From: JANRLT01 sp041736895
Lineage (GTDB): Bacteria; Planctomycetota; Planctomycetia; Pirellulales; JALHPA01
Direction: 5' to 3'
Assembly: GCA_041736895.1 (NCBI GenBank)
Contig: JBGSSS010000177.1
Coordinates: 1 to 13,015, forward strand
Length of the DNA stretch: 13,015 nt
Shown here piece after piece: positions 1 to 6,605 of the stretch (positions are counted from its first letter, which is position 1; each line of letters starts with the position of its first letter). The notes beneath the pieces are model-generated. The model had not been told where the DNA came from, did not search any database, and saw nothing but the letters and a program-made list of their open reading frames with translations. Made by a program: the position numbers and the translations under genes.

Positions 1-283
1 GTGGTCCGCCGCGTCCGCCTGGTCCTCCTGGTTCGCCGCGCCGCGGCGGCGGAGGCGGGGGGATCTCCCACTCCGGCATCGTCGGGTCAACCTCGTGCCG
101 AGGGTAGTCGTCGATCAAGCCAGCAAAGTGATCACCCGCGCTCAACAGCGGCGCGTCGACGCGGGCGAGCATGTTGAGCCGCAACTGACCATATAGATAC
201 ACCGACAGGCTGCCAATGGCGACGACCATCACGATGGCGTACCACAGTTGCAGGCGCGTGCGCAATGAGTGGAGGCGGAACAT
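1..283 (-). CDS. Sensor histidine kinase, N-terminal part (3' end outside window)
   Basis: Only the first 94 codons are visible, starting at an ATG at 283 and reading off the left edge. The protein begins with a short basic segment (MFRLHSLRTRLQLW), then a hydrophobic helix at about residues 13-34, then a predicted periplasmic stretch. This is the usual opening of an EnvZ/CusS-type sensor kinase. At about residues 76-94 the periplasmic part becomes a Pro/Gly/Arg-rich low-complexity stretch (six prolines, then GEPGGPGGRGG). HAMP, HisKA and ATPase domains are not in the window, so the kinase call rests on position: it lies directly downstream of an OmpR-family regulator on the same strand, the common regulator-then-kinase order. 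The 180-bp gap from the regulator's stop is large for such a pair and is filled by an inverted repeat. The inducing signal cannot be read. Confidence 0.7.
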   Translation of the reverse strand, partial: MFRLHSLRTRLQLWYAIVMVVAIGSLSVYLYGQLRLNMLARVDAPLLSAGDHFAGLIDDYPRHEVDPTMPEWEIPPPPPPRRGEPGGPGGRGGP

Positions 284-316
284 GACTAAACCTGCCAATA
301 GCTCAGAAAAGTTTTT

Positions 317-441
317 GCCACTGATCTACACGGATCTTGATCTGATTTTCACTGATCTGAACCGGATCTATCGAGCAATTTGATATCCCCCTCGCAATTC
401 AGATCAGTGAAAATCAGAAATGCTCTGTGGTAATCAGTGGC
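317..441. repeat. Inverted doublet repeat, family A, copy 1
   Basis: The ends are inverted copies of each other. The left end reads GCCACTGAT and the right end ATCAGTGGC. A second matching pair (TCTGATTTTCACTGATCTGA against its complement) starts about 22 bp further in, at about 340-359 and 399-418. The whole unit can fold into one long imperfect hairpin. It sits between the response regulator and kinase genes, so it would be part of their mRNA if they are cotranscribed. A second copy of nearly the same length is at 6948-7070. No reading frame is apparent. Confidence 0.85.
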
Positions 442-463
442 AAAATTTGCATTTCTATTTTTT

Positions 464-1123
464 CTATGACGGCGTGTGGATCATGTAGCCCTGTCCGCGG
501 CGGGTTTCGATCATTTCGTGGCCCAGCTTGCGGCGGATGTTCGAGATGTGAACCTCGAGCAAATTCGATAGCGAATCATCGTTCTCGTCGAACAGGTGCT
601 CGTAGATTGTCGTGCGCGAGACAACTTCGCCTTGCCGCATCGCCAACAACTCGATCAGTGCGTACTCGCGCGCGGTCAATGCCACCGGCTGGCCGTTTTG
701 CGTCACCGATTTTTCGAGCGTGTTAAGCACCGTCGGCCCGAGGTTGATTTTCGGCGATGGCTGACCCGCCGCGCGGCGTATCAAGGAGCGCAATCGCGCC
801 AACAGTTCGGCCATCGCAAACGGTTTGACCAGGTAATCGTCCGCGCCGGTGTCGAGCCCGCGCACGCGATCGGCAATCGTGTCGCGCGCGGTGAGCATCA
901 GCACCGGCGTCTTTTTGGTGAGCCGCAAGTCGGCCAGCACTTGCCAGCCATCGAGTTTCGGCAGCATCACGTCGAGAATGATCGCGTCGTAGTCCGTCGC
1001 TTTGGCCTTGGCCAAGCCACTCGCGCCGTCGGGTGCATGATCGACGGCGTAACCTTTCTCGCGCAGCAACTGCGTGACGGCCAGGGCCAATTCGAGTTCA
1101 TCTTCGACCAACAAAATCCGCAT
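464..1123 (-). CDS. OmpR/PhoB-family response regulator
   Basis: A 219-residue two-domain DNA-binding response regulator. The receiver domain (about 1-115) has the acidic pair E7/D8, the phosphoacceptor D51 in ILDVMLPKLDGW, T78 in MLTARD and K100 in LVKPF. The C-terminal winged helix (about 125-219) is of OmpR type, with LTAREYALIELL, VHISNIRRKL and a closing RRGQGYMI. All key residues are intact. The reading frame stays open for a further 119 codons upstream, but that part is translated repeat DNA; MRILLVEDE is the family's normal start, with a weak AGGGA four bases before it. The gene most likely forms an operon with the sensor kinase downstream and controls envelope or metal-stress genes by analogy with CusRS-like systems, but no target is visible here. 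Confidence 0.95.
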   Translation of the reverse strand: MRILLVEDELELALAVTQLLREKGYAVDHAPDGASGLAKAKATDYDAIILDVMLPKLDGWQVLADLRLTKKTPVLMLTARDTIADRVRGLDTGADDYLVKPFAMAELLARLRSLIRRAAGQPSPKINLGPTVLNTLEKSVTQNGQPVALTAREYALIELLAMRQGEVVSRTTIYEHLFDENDDSLSNLLEVHISNIRRKLGHEMIETRRGQGYMIHTPS

Positions 1124-1276
1124 GATGTCCCTGTTCCAAGAAGAGAAGCCTTGCTTCATTTCAAGAATAACATCGCGCAACGGGGCAGGCGAAGAGCAGA
1201 GAACCTTAAGTTTTGATGAAGAGGAAGCGTTAAAAGCCCGCGGCGTAAGCCAGGGCGTCAAGCATGGATCCCTACA

Positions 1277-1365
1277 ATTTTCGCCGCAAGAAAAACAAAG
1301 AGAACAAAAATGGGAGCAAATTCCGAAGCTTCCTCTTTGCTCTTTTTGCTTTCTTTGCGGCAAAT
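1277..1365. repeat. Imperfect palindrome of the 'TTCTTTGCGG' type
   Basis: Left half: CGCCGCAAGAAAAACAAAGA. Right half: TGCTTTCTTTGCGGCAA. They are approximate complements centred on AAGCTT at about 1326-1331. A second, degenerate TTTCTTTGCGG copy follows at about 1395-1405. This purine/pyrimidine-skewed type of intergenic repeat looks non-coding. Confidence 0.6.
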
Positions 1366-1417
1366 CGGATTTTGTATTTTTTGTGTCTTCTGCGTTTCTT
1401 TGCGGTTCCTTTTTGTC

Positions 1418-1440
1418 GCCCTCGCTAACGCAAGGGCTAC
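1418..1440 (-). repeat. REP-like hairpin preceded by GTAG
   Basis: On the minus strand this reads GTAG directly joined to an imperfect stem-loop (GCCCT..GCGTTAGC..AGGGC). A GTAG tetranucleotide at the foot of a GC-rich hairpin is the signature of REP elements recognised by REP-associated tyrosine transposases (RAYTs). The same layout appears at 10418-10438. Confidence 0.5.
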
Positions 1441-1480
1441 AAAAATGTTGGACCCCCTGGCTAACGCCTCGGGCTTTCAA

Positions 1481-2404
1481 TTACTTAAACCCAAATCCCC
1501 GGCCGCCGCCGCCGATTCCCGGGAGCGGTCTGGTCGGCTGCTTTTGCGATCTGGCGTAGAACGGGGCGGCTTCCGCTTGCAGTTCGCGTAGCTGCGAGAT
1601 GCGTTCCTCGTGGCCAGGATGAGTTGACATAAATTGGGGAACGCCCGGCGCGCCGGCTTGCTCTTTCATCCGTTCCCAAAACGTTACTGCTTCACGCGGA
1701 TCGTAACCCGCCGCCGCCATCAAGGTGAGACCCATCCGATCTGCTTCGGATTCATCGCGGCGGCTATATGGCAACGTTCCTGCGTAAGTCGCGGCCAAAC
1801 CAATTGCCGAGAGGACCATCCGCTGTTGATTGGGATCCATGTCCCCAAGTCCCATGCCCACGCTCGCAATTCCCAACTTCTTCACTTCTTCCATGGCCAT
1901 CCGCTCTGCGCCATGATGCGCCAAGGCGTGCGAGATTTCATGCCCGATGACTGCCGCGAGCGCCGCATCAGTTTGTGCGACCGGCAAGATGCCAGTGTAG
2001 ACGACCATCTTGCCCCCCGAAATGCAAAAAGCATTAACCTGGGGATCGTCGAGCACTTCGACTTCCCATTTGAAGTTGTCCGGTTCGAGTTTCATGATGG
2101 CTAAAACTTCGTCCGTTCGCGCGGCGTTGATGAGTCGCGTGGTAATCTCCCGGATTTTTGTCACTATGGGCGTGCTGTGATGGACAACTGCCCCCTTGCG
2201 CTGGCTATCGCTAATGACTTGGGCAAAAGCTTGCGCCCCGAGTTCTTTTTCTTGTTCGTTAGTAATATGACGAAGTTGATATCTGCCATACGGTCCGTTG
2301 GTGCAACTGCTCATCATAAAGACCACGACCCCAATCAAACCGATGGCAACGGGGAGGAGTCGAGCGGCCACAGGAGTGCCGCGGCGTTGTTGAGGAAATT
2401 CCAT
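1481..2404 (-). CDS. M48-family zinc metallopeptidase, probable lipoprotein
   Basis: A 307-residue protein resembling the BepA/LoiP type of M48 peptidase, which degrades misfolded envelope proteins. A hydrophobic N-terminal segment (about 14-31) ends in MSSC at residue 34, a plausible but non-ideal lipobox, so it is either lipid-anchored or held by one helix. The catalytic motif HEISH is at 155-159, in VIGHEISHALAHH, and the downstream ESEAD at 218-222 supplies the likely third zinc ligand, E218. The following AAGYDP and STHPGHEERI are typical of the family's C-terminal part. The length is normal for a single-domain member without TPR repeats. The start is supported by GGAG seven bases upstream. 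The tail is Gly-rich (GIGGGGRGFGFK). It is divergent from the serine hydrolase gene across 166 bp and probably monocistronic. The substrate cannot be told from sequence. Confidence 0.93.
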   Translation of the reverse strand: MEFPQQRRGTPVAARLLPVAIGLIGVVVFMMSSCTNGPYGRYQLRHITNEQEKELGAQAFAQVISDSQRKGAVVHHSTPIVTKIREITTRLINAARTDEVLAIMKLEPDNFKWEVEVLDDPQVNAFCISGGKMVVYTGILPVAQTDAALAAVIGHEISHALAHHGAERMAMEEVKKLGIASVGMGLGDMDPNQQRMVLSAIGLAATYAGTLPYSRRDESEADRMGLTLMAAAGYDPREAVTFWERMKEQAGAPGVPQFMSTHPGHEERISQLRELQAEAAPFYARSQKQPTRPLPGIGGGGRGFGFK

Positions 2405-2570
2405 GAGTTAACTCCGGGACCACAGTGGCGAGTGCGACAATTCGGCGCTGGCGACGCGACAATTTGTCTTAATCAAAATAAATCAAGAAATCGAGTCCTG
2501 CTATGCCGTCTTTACTATAGTTCCTCATGCAAGAATCATCCACAATATACCTCAAGCCGCAACGAGTCTC

Positions 2571-3860
2571 ATGTCAAAGAGATCATCCGTGGCTAAAGCC
2601 GCTCTAATCGATGGGTCAAACATGTTTCGGATACTTTGTTGCAGCAGCCTTTGCATTAACAGGCCAAGGCATCTGCTCGGTTTCTTGCTGCTGCTTGGAT
2701 TGGCGAGTCTGTATCCGAATCCTTCGCTGCACGGCAAAGAGACGCTCAGTGATAGTGAATTCGACGCCAAGTTAGATCTTGCCTGGACCACGACACTGCA
2801 ACCGCAATTGCTCGACGCGATCAAGCGCGGCGACTTGCCCGGCGGCGTGCTTTGCGTTGGCCGCAAATCGGGCAAGCCCTGGATTCACGCCGTGGGCAAT
2901 CGGCAAGTGCAGCCGAAAGAAGCCGCCGCGACGACCGAGACGGTTTACGATCTGGCGTCGCTGACCAAGCCGCTGGTCACCGCGACGCTGATCATGAAGC
3001 TGCACGGCGAGGGAAAGCTCGACATCGAAAAACCGGCGGCCAAGTACCTGCCCGAGTTCGCCGCGAATGGCAAGGAGCAAATCACGCTGCGGCACTTGCT
3101 ACTGCACACCAGCGGACTCATCGCCGACAACGCGCTGGCCGATTATCAACAGGGCCAACCCGCGGCGATCGAAAAACTGCTCGCGCTCAAGCCGATTCGC
3201 CCCGCCGGCGAGTGCTTTGTCTACAGCGACGTCGGGTTCCTCGTGCTGGGGCAAGTCATCGAGCGTGTCACGGGCAAGCCGTTGGATGTCGCCGCGCGCG
3301 AGTTGCTCTTCGAGCCGCTGGACATGGATCAAACGACATACAATCCCGGCAAGACGCTCCGCGAGACGGCCGCACCATGCGACAAACGGGGCGAGGAGTG
3401 GCTGCGCGGTTCGGTTCACGATCCGCGCGCCGCGGCGCTGGGCGGAGTTGCAGGCCACGCCGGCTTATTTTCCACGGCCGAGGACCTGTCGCATTTTGCT
3501 GCGATGATTCTCAACGAAGGACGTTTCGAGAGCAAGCAAGTCCTCAGCCCCAAGACGGTGCGATTGATGCTCGACCCCAACGAGGTCCCGCTGATGCCCA
3601 AAGAGAACAAACCGCGCACCGCGACGCGCGCGCTGGGCTGGGATCATCAAACGCCGTATTCGAGCAATCGCGGCACGAAGCTCTCGGAAAGCGCCGTCGG
3701 CCACGGCGGCTTTACCGGGACGACAATCTGGATCGATCCCGAAAAGAATCTCTATGTGATCTTCCTCAGCAATCGCCTGCATCCCGATGGCCAGGGGAGT
3801 GTCAATTCGCTGGTCGGCAAGCTGACCGACGACATCGTCACGGCGCTTGAGCTGGAGTAG
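2571..3860 (+). CDS. Exported serine hydrolase, beta-lactamase (class C/DD-peptidase) fold
   Basis: A 429-residue protein of the beta-lactamase-related family (COG1680; peptidase S12/esterase relatives). The nucleophile motif S130-L-T-K133 is in YDLASLTKP, the second motif is Y218-S-D, and H378-G-G stands in place of the usual KTG. The stretch VHDPRAAALGGVAGHAGLFS (283-302) is characteristic of the subgroup. A hydrophobic segment at about 35-48 suggests a signal peptide, so it acts outside the cytoplasm. The start is uncertain: the ATG at 2622 (18th codon, MFRILCC) would shorten an unusually long N-region, and neither start has a clear ribosome site. The likely role is hydrolysis of a peptidoglycan peptide, ester or beta-lactam; real beta-lactamase activity cannot be inferred. 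A good terminator follows. The overlapping 332-residue frame inside it is an Arg-rich shadow. Confidence 0.93.
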   Translation: MSKRSSVAKAALIDGSNMFRILCCSSLCINRPRHLLGFLLLLGLASLYPNPSLHGKETLSDSEFDAKLDLAWTTTLQPQLLDAIKRGDLPGGVLCVGRKSGKPWIHAVGNRQVQPKEAAATTETVYDLASLTKPLVTATLIMKLHGEGKLDIEKPAAKYLPEFAANGKEQITLRHLLLHTSGLIADNALADYQQGQPAAIEKLLALKPIRPAGECFVYSDVGFLVLGQVIERVTGKPLDVAARELLFEPLDMDQTTYNPGKTLRETAAPCDKRGEEWLRGSVHDPRAAALGGVAGHAGLFSTAEDLSHFAAMILNEGRFESKQVLSPKTVRLMLDPNEVPLMPKENKPRTATRALGWDHQTPYSSNRGTKLSESAVGHGGFTGTTIWIDPEKNLYVIFLSNRLHPDGQGSVNSLVGKLTDDIVTALELE

Positions 3861-3878
3861 GGCCGAATTTCATTTCAT

Positions 3879-3910
3879 ATCACGCGCTCTATTTCTTAGA
3901 GCGTGATTTT
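3879..3910 (+). terminator. Probable intrinsic terminator of the serine hydrolase gene
   Basis: Nineteen bases after the stop codon, ATCAC and GCTCTA pair with TAGAGC and GTGAT (two-base bulge GC, loop TTTCT). The stem runs straight into TTTT at 3907-3910. It is moderately strong and rightly oriented for the plus-strand gene. Confidence 0.6.
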
Positions 3911-3926
3911 AAGAAATCACCTGTCT

Positions 3927-4085
3927 GGCTCCCTCCCCCTTGCGGGGAGGGCTGGGGAGGGGGTTCTGTGCGAGAATAAAACCTAGCCATGATAAATACT
4001 ACTCACGGAAGAAAGCGCGATTTGGTAGTGCATCGTCAACACTAGCCCCCCACCCTATCCCTCCCCCACAGCGGGGGGAGGGGAC
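3927..4085. repeat. Inverted doublet repeat, family C (CCCTCCCC hairpins)
   Basis: There are two GC-rich hairpins. The left one is 3931-3951 (CCCTCCCC paired with GGGGAGGG); the right one is about 4059-4083 (CCCTCCCCC paired with GGGGGAGGG). Each is flanked by a related tract (GGCTGGGGAGGGGG on the left, CCCCCCACCCTATCC on the right) in opposite orientation. The unit of about 160 bp lies between the terminator and the 3' end of the acyltransferase gene. The spacer between the hairpins is A/T-richer and has no frame. Similar CCCTCCCC repeats are common in many bacterial genomes. Confidence 0.8.
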
Positions 4086-4118
4086 CAAACGGTTTTGTTA
4101 TGAAGATTGACTTCGCTC

Positions 4119-5369
4119 TCACCGAGCCAACGCCAGCCCCGGCGTCGCTTGCATCTCCGGTGCTGCAACTCGCGCCCCCTTCTTCGCCGGCTTGCTTTCA
4201 TCACTCGCCGCATTGCTGAACGGCTTTTCGACCAGGTGATAAAACACCCGCGAAGCCAGCACCGACAACACCATACACGCCGGAACCACGACCAACAGAG
4301 TGAACCACGGATTGTGATAGCCCTCGCGGAAGAGTTGGTAACTCAGGCCCTTGGTAACCAGCGGATGAATTAGGTAGACGCTGTAACTCATCCCGCCGAC
4401 CCAGGCGAACGCCTTCGCGACGGCGGTGGACATCAACTGCCGATCCCAGCGATACGCGAGCGAAATCAGCAGCGCGAAACTGAAGCCAGCGAAGCGTTCG
4501 AGATCCTTCGTCGGTTCCCAATCGAGCATTCTCCCCGGACCAAAAAAGTTGGCGGCGATACCCGCGAGCAGCGCGAGATGAATCAGGTGCGCTTGCCATG
4601 GCGTGGCGTAGTTCACCCGATAGTAAACAGCGATTCCGGCGGCGAGAATCAGCCAGCGCCCGTCGAGGAACGTGCCAAAGAGATCGATGCCCGCCCGATG
4701 AGCGAGGGCCTTGACGACGACGGTCGCGACGGTCACCAGACTGAGCGAGAGGAAAATCCGCCGCGGCGCGAGCCAGAGAACGAGACCCGCGACGAGATAG
4801 AACTGCTCTTCGTAGCAAAGCGTCCAAGTATTGGGGAGCAGGTTTGCCATCTTGTCTTCGGTGACTAATGGCCGCCAAGACTCGGTCAGCGTCAAGTTGC
4901 CGATCCATTGATCGAGGCTCATCTCCCATGGGTTCGGCACCGTGAACCGGCCGCCGTTGAACATGCCCGGCGCGCCGTACGATTCGCTCAGCCAAATCGC
5001 GATCACCGAAACGGCGAGCGCGATCCAATACGGCGGGTAGATACGCCAGAACCGGCGCGAGACATACTCGCCGAGTCCTTGCGCGCCGCGGCGGCGGCGC
5101 GAATCGAGCGTCGCCATGATGCAGTAGCCGCTGATGACAAAGAAGATCGGCACACCGATCCACGTCCGCGCCGTGGCCATGATTAGCGTCTGGCCCGCGC
5201 GGCCGACGCTGTCGGTTTCCGGCGGCACGGTCTGATACCAAGCCGTCATCTGCATCGTCGCGTGAAACACGACCATCAACAAACACGCCACGCCACGCCA
5301 CATGTCGAGCGTTTGATAGCGCGGCGCTTTCGGCGAGTAACCGGCGGTGTTCGAAGTTTCGGGATTCAT
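4119..5369 (-). CDS. Acyltransferase 3 family membrane protein (OafA/COG1835-like)
   Basis: A 416-residue polytopic membrane protein of the acyltransferase-3 family, which moves acetyl or other acyl groups onto exported polysaccharides, lipopolysaccharide or secondary metabolites. The first helix carries the signature LDMWRGVACLLMVVFH with R25 and H36, the family's conserved Arg-His pair. About ten hydrophobic helices follow, and the protein closes with the family-typical FYHLVEKPF. There is no extra SGNH domain. The chosen start MNPETSNTAG is an ATG at 5369; a GTG at 5417 would add 16 residues but lies against a D repeat, so it is less likely. It stands alone, with its stop facing the convergent serine hydrolase gene. 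The acceptor is unknown; a cell-surface glycan is the reasonable guess. Confidence 0.92.
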   Translation of the reverse strand: MNPETSNTAGYSPKAPRYQTLDMWRGVACLLMVVFHATMQMTAWYQTVPPETDSVGRAGQTLIMATARTWIGVPIFFVISGYCIMATLDSRRRRGAQGLGEYVSRRFWRIYPPYWIALAVSVIAIWLSESYGAPGMFNGGRFTVPNPWEMSLDQWIGNLTLTESWRPLVTEDKMANLLPNTWTLCYEEQFYLVAGLVLWLAPRRIFLSLSLVTVATVVVKALAHRAGIDLFGTFLDGRWLILAAGIAVYYRVNYATPWQAHLIHLALLAGIAANFFGPGRMLDWEPTKDLERFAGFSFALLISLAYRWDRQLMSTAVAKAFAWVGGMSYSVYLIHPLVTKGLSYQLFREGYHNPWFTLLVVVPACMVLSVLASRVFYHLVEKPFSNAASDESKPAKKGARVAAPEMQATPGLALAR

Positions 5370-5418
5370 GTTGGTGAACAATGAACAGGGGACGGTAGAT
5401 GCAGTTCTTATTCGCACT

Positions 5419-5444
5419 GTTTAGCGGCGACTCGAAGAGGAGCG
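5419..5444 (+). repeat. D motif, copy 1
   Basis: Begins GTTTAGCGGCGACTCG and ends GAGGAGCG (26 bp), identical to copies 2, 3 and 5. It is 49 bp upstream of the acyltransferase start, which is on the other strand. It forms the left inverted end of the segment 5419-5746. Confidence 0.9.
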
Positions 5445-5645
5445 TTCGGGCGCACGTTCGGAATACTTGCAACCGGAATACCGCACACGGAATTTCGTCG
5501 CTTTACGCAAAGAAAGTCGCTTTTCCGGCGGAATACCGCGATCTTCGTTTTTTTCGCCGGTTCCGCCGTGTCGCGAAAAATCCCCGCGTTTTCTGCGGTG
5601 TTGCGTTTCGGCAACGCGATTCCGGGAGGAAAACGAGCGGAAAAT

Positions 5646-5682
5646 ATTCCTGCGCCGAGACTTGATTTTGTGCCGCAGGAAT
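5646..5682. other. Perfect 9-bp stem-loop inside the D-bounded segment
   Basis: ATTCCTGCG pairs with CGCAGGAAT across a 19-base loop. No U-tract follows in either direction, so it does not look like an intrinsic terminator. It could be part of a structured RNA or a protein site. Confidence 0.5.
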
Positions 5683-5720
5683 GTGTTCAATTGTACATGT
5701 GTCGTGTTTGTCCGGAAAAT

Positions 5721-5746
5721 CGCTCCTCTTCGAGTCGCCGCTAAAC
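5721..5746 (-). repeat. D motif, copy 2
   Basis: A perfect inverted copy of D, written CGCTCCTC...GCTAAAC on the plus strand. It lies 103 bp upstream of the DUF955 gene start and is the right end of the 5419-5746 segment. Confidence 0.9.
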
Positions 5747-5781
5747 GGATGCACTTGAATGGAGAGATTACTCACGCTCAT

Positions 5782-5801
5782 CCGGGGACTTACGTCCCCG
5801 G
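5782..5801. repeat. Perfect GC-rich hairpin (CCGGGGAC/GTCCCCGG)
   Basis: An 8-bp perfect stem with loop TTAC, in the leader of the DUF955 gene, 48 bp before its ATG. No U-tract follows. Its form (GC-rich arms around TTAC/GTAA) matches other hairpins in the window, for example 11676-11696, so it is probably a solitary REP-type repeat rather than a dedicated attenuator. Confidence 0.7.
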
Positions 5802-5849
5802 CTCAGTTTCTGTCCTCCTGTCCTCCCGAACCCCCAACCCCGCTCCCCC

Positions 5850-6575
5850 ATGTCCCCCGAAATTGCCAACGAAGAACTCGCCGCGACGCTCGATCGTGTG
5901 GCCGAAGAAATTCTCGATCGCGCCGATGTCATCGCGCCGCCGATCAACGCCCTGCAACTCGCCGTGCGGCTCGGGTACGAGATTGCTTGGAGCGCCGGCG
6001 AGCGCGGCCGCGCGCGGATCGTGCAAACGCCGCGCTCCGATTCGCTCGGCCGCGGCACGATCCTACTCCATCCCGAACCGCGCATGGAACGCCGCCAATG
6101 GGCCGTCGCGCACGAACTCGGCGAAGCGTCGGCGTATCAAGTCTTTGAACGCCTCGACCAAGACCCGCGCACCGTGCGCGCCAACGTCCGCGAGCAGGTT
6201 GCGAACTGGCTCGCGGGCCGGCTGCTGATTCCCTCGCGCTGGTGGCATTCGAGCGGCGACGACGCGGACTGGGACCTGCTCGTCCTCAAGCAGCGTTTCA
6301 GCACGGCGAGCCACGAGCTTCTAGCGCGGCGGATGCTCGACGCCGAACCGCCGGTCGTGATCACGATCTTCGACCAAGGAAGCATCACGTTCCGCCAAGG
6401 GAACCACGGCTTCCGCCTGCCGCGCTGGTCCGACGCCGAAGACCGCTGCCGGATGCAATCCAGCGACGAAGCCCGCCCGATCGACCACGAGGGCCCGCCC
6501 CGCATCCGCTCCTGGCCGATTCATGAACAGAAGTGGCTGCGGGAGATTGTGCGGACGGAGTACGCGGAGGAATAA
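5850..6575 (+). CDS. ImmA/IrrE-type (DUF955, M78) protein with altered HExxH motif
   Basis: A 241-residue stand-alone protein. An N-terminal helical part (1-45, including INALQLAVRLGYEI) is followed by the M78 core. The family's zinc motif HExxH appears as H88-E-L-G-E92 in WAVAHELGEA, so the second histidine is replaced by glutamate. Downstream, REQVANWLAGRLLIP (114-128) matches the family's E..AN.FA..LL.P helix, in which E115 would be the third ligand. M78 proteins cleave phage-type repressors (ImmA) or DdrO (IrrE); most partner a helix-turn-helix repressor gene, which is absent here. The C-terminal 80 residues include FRQGNHGFRLPRW and are unassigned. The ATG at 5850 has no ribosome site. 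It is convergent with the Rieske gene across 30 bp. The family is clear; whether it is an active protease is open. Confidence 0.85.
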   Translation: MSPEIANEELAATLDRVAEEILDRADVIAPPINALQLAVRLGYEIAWSAGERGRARIVQTPRSDSLGRGTILLHPEPRMERRQWAVAHELGEASAYQVFERLDQDPRTVRANVREQVANWLAGRLLIPSRWWHSSGDDADWDLLVLKQRFSTASHELLARRMLDAEPPVVITIFDQGSITFRQGNHGFRLPRWSDAEDRCRMQSSDEARPIDHEGPPRIRSWPIHEQKWLREIVRTEYAEE

Positions 6576-6579
6576 GCCC

Positions 6580-6605
6580 GTTTAGCGGCGACTCGAAGAG
6601 GAGCG
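6580..6605 (+). repeat. D motif, copy 3, filling the gap between convergent genes
   Basis: Identical to copy 1. It starts five bases after the DUF955 stop codon and ends exactly where the Rieske stop codon (6606-6608, minus strand) begins, so it makes up nearly the whole 30-bp space between the two stops. Confidence 0.9.

Larger units (their letters stand above)
1232..1477. repeat. Split family-B inverted repeat with other repeats inside it
   Basis: The 357-bp gap 1124-1480 holds no gene. Its outer arms (1233-1255 and 1455-1477) are inverted copies of a motif containing GGCGTAAGCCAGGG next to AAAGCCCG, with single-base differences. The same two arms occur at 12615-12676, separated there by only 18 bases; here they are 199 bases apart. 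Between them lie an A/T-rich imperfect palindrome (1277-1365) and a REP-like hairpin (1418-1440), which suggests other repeats inserted into an original compact copy. The right arm begins three bases after the stop codon of the M48 peptidase gene. Confidence 0.8.
5419..5746. mobile_element. Possible MITE-like segment with D-motif inverted ends
   Basis: The 480-bp gap 5370-5849 contains no convincing gene. Two perfect inverted 26-bp D motifs bound a 274-bp core. The core has several possible stem-loops: ATTCCTGCG (5646-5654) against CGCAGGAAT (5674-5682), GGCGGAA (5528-5534) against TTCCGCC (5561-5567), and GTTGC/GCAAC near 5605-5620. It also has three CGGAATA copies at 5459, 5474 and 5529. 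The frames crossing it are Arg-rich and lack any known domain. It could be a small non-autonomous transposable element, a structured RNA gene, or two independent D motifs by chance. No target-site duplication is evident. Confidence 0.35.

Noticed and set aside
1124..1480. N-terminal extension of 119 residues on the response regulator
   Set aside because: It translates the repeat-filled gap, is unlike any receiver-domain protein, and MRILLVEDE is the normal start.
2464..2520. Promoter boxes between the M48 and serine hydrolase genes (TTGTCT, ACTATAG)
   Set aside because: The spacing between candidate boxes is wrong and neither is close to consensus, so no promoter is called.
2852..3850. 332-codon frame inside the serine hydrolase gene
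   Set aside because: It is an Arg/Ala-rich shadow; the other frame carries SxxK, YSD and HGG motifs.
4201..5472. Second minus-strand frame (423 codons) overlapping the acyltransferase gene
   Set aside because: It is Arg-rich without membrane helices and is a shadow of the acyltransferase-3 gene, whose motifs are clear.
5782..5801. Attenuator or intrinsic terminator in the DUF955 leader
   Set aside because: The stem is strong but no U-tract follows, and similar hairpins recur elsewhere as repeats.
5467..6228. 253-codon frame running from the D-bounded segment into the DUF955 gene
   Set aside because: It crosses a D motif and a hairpin, is Arg/Ser/Pro-rich, and conflicts with the supported DUF955 frame.
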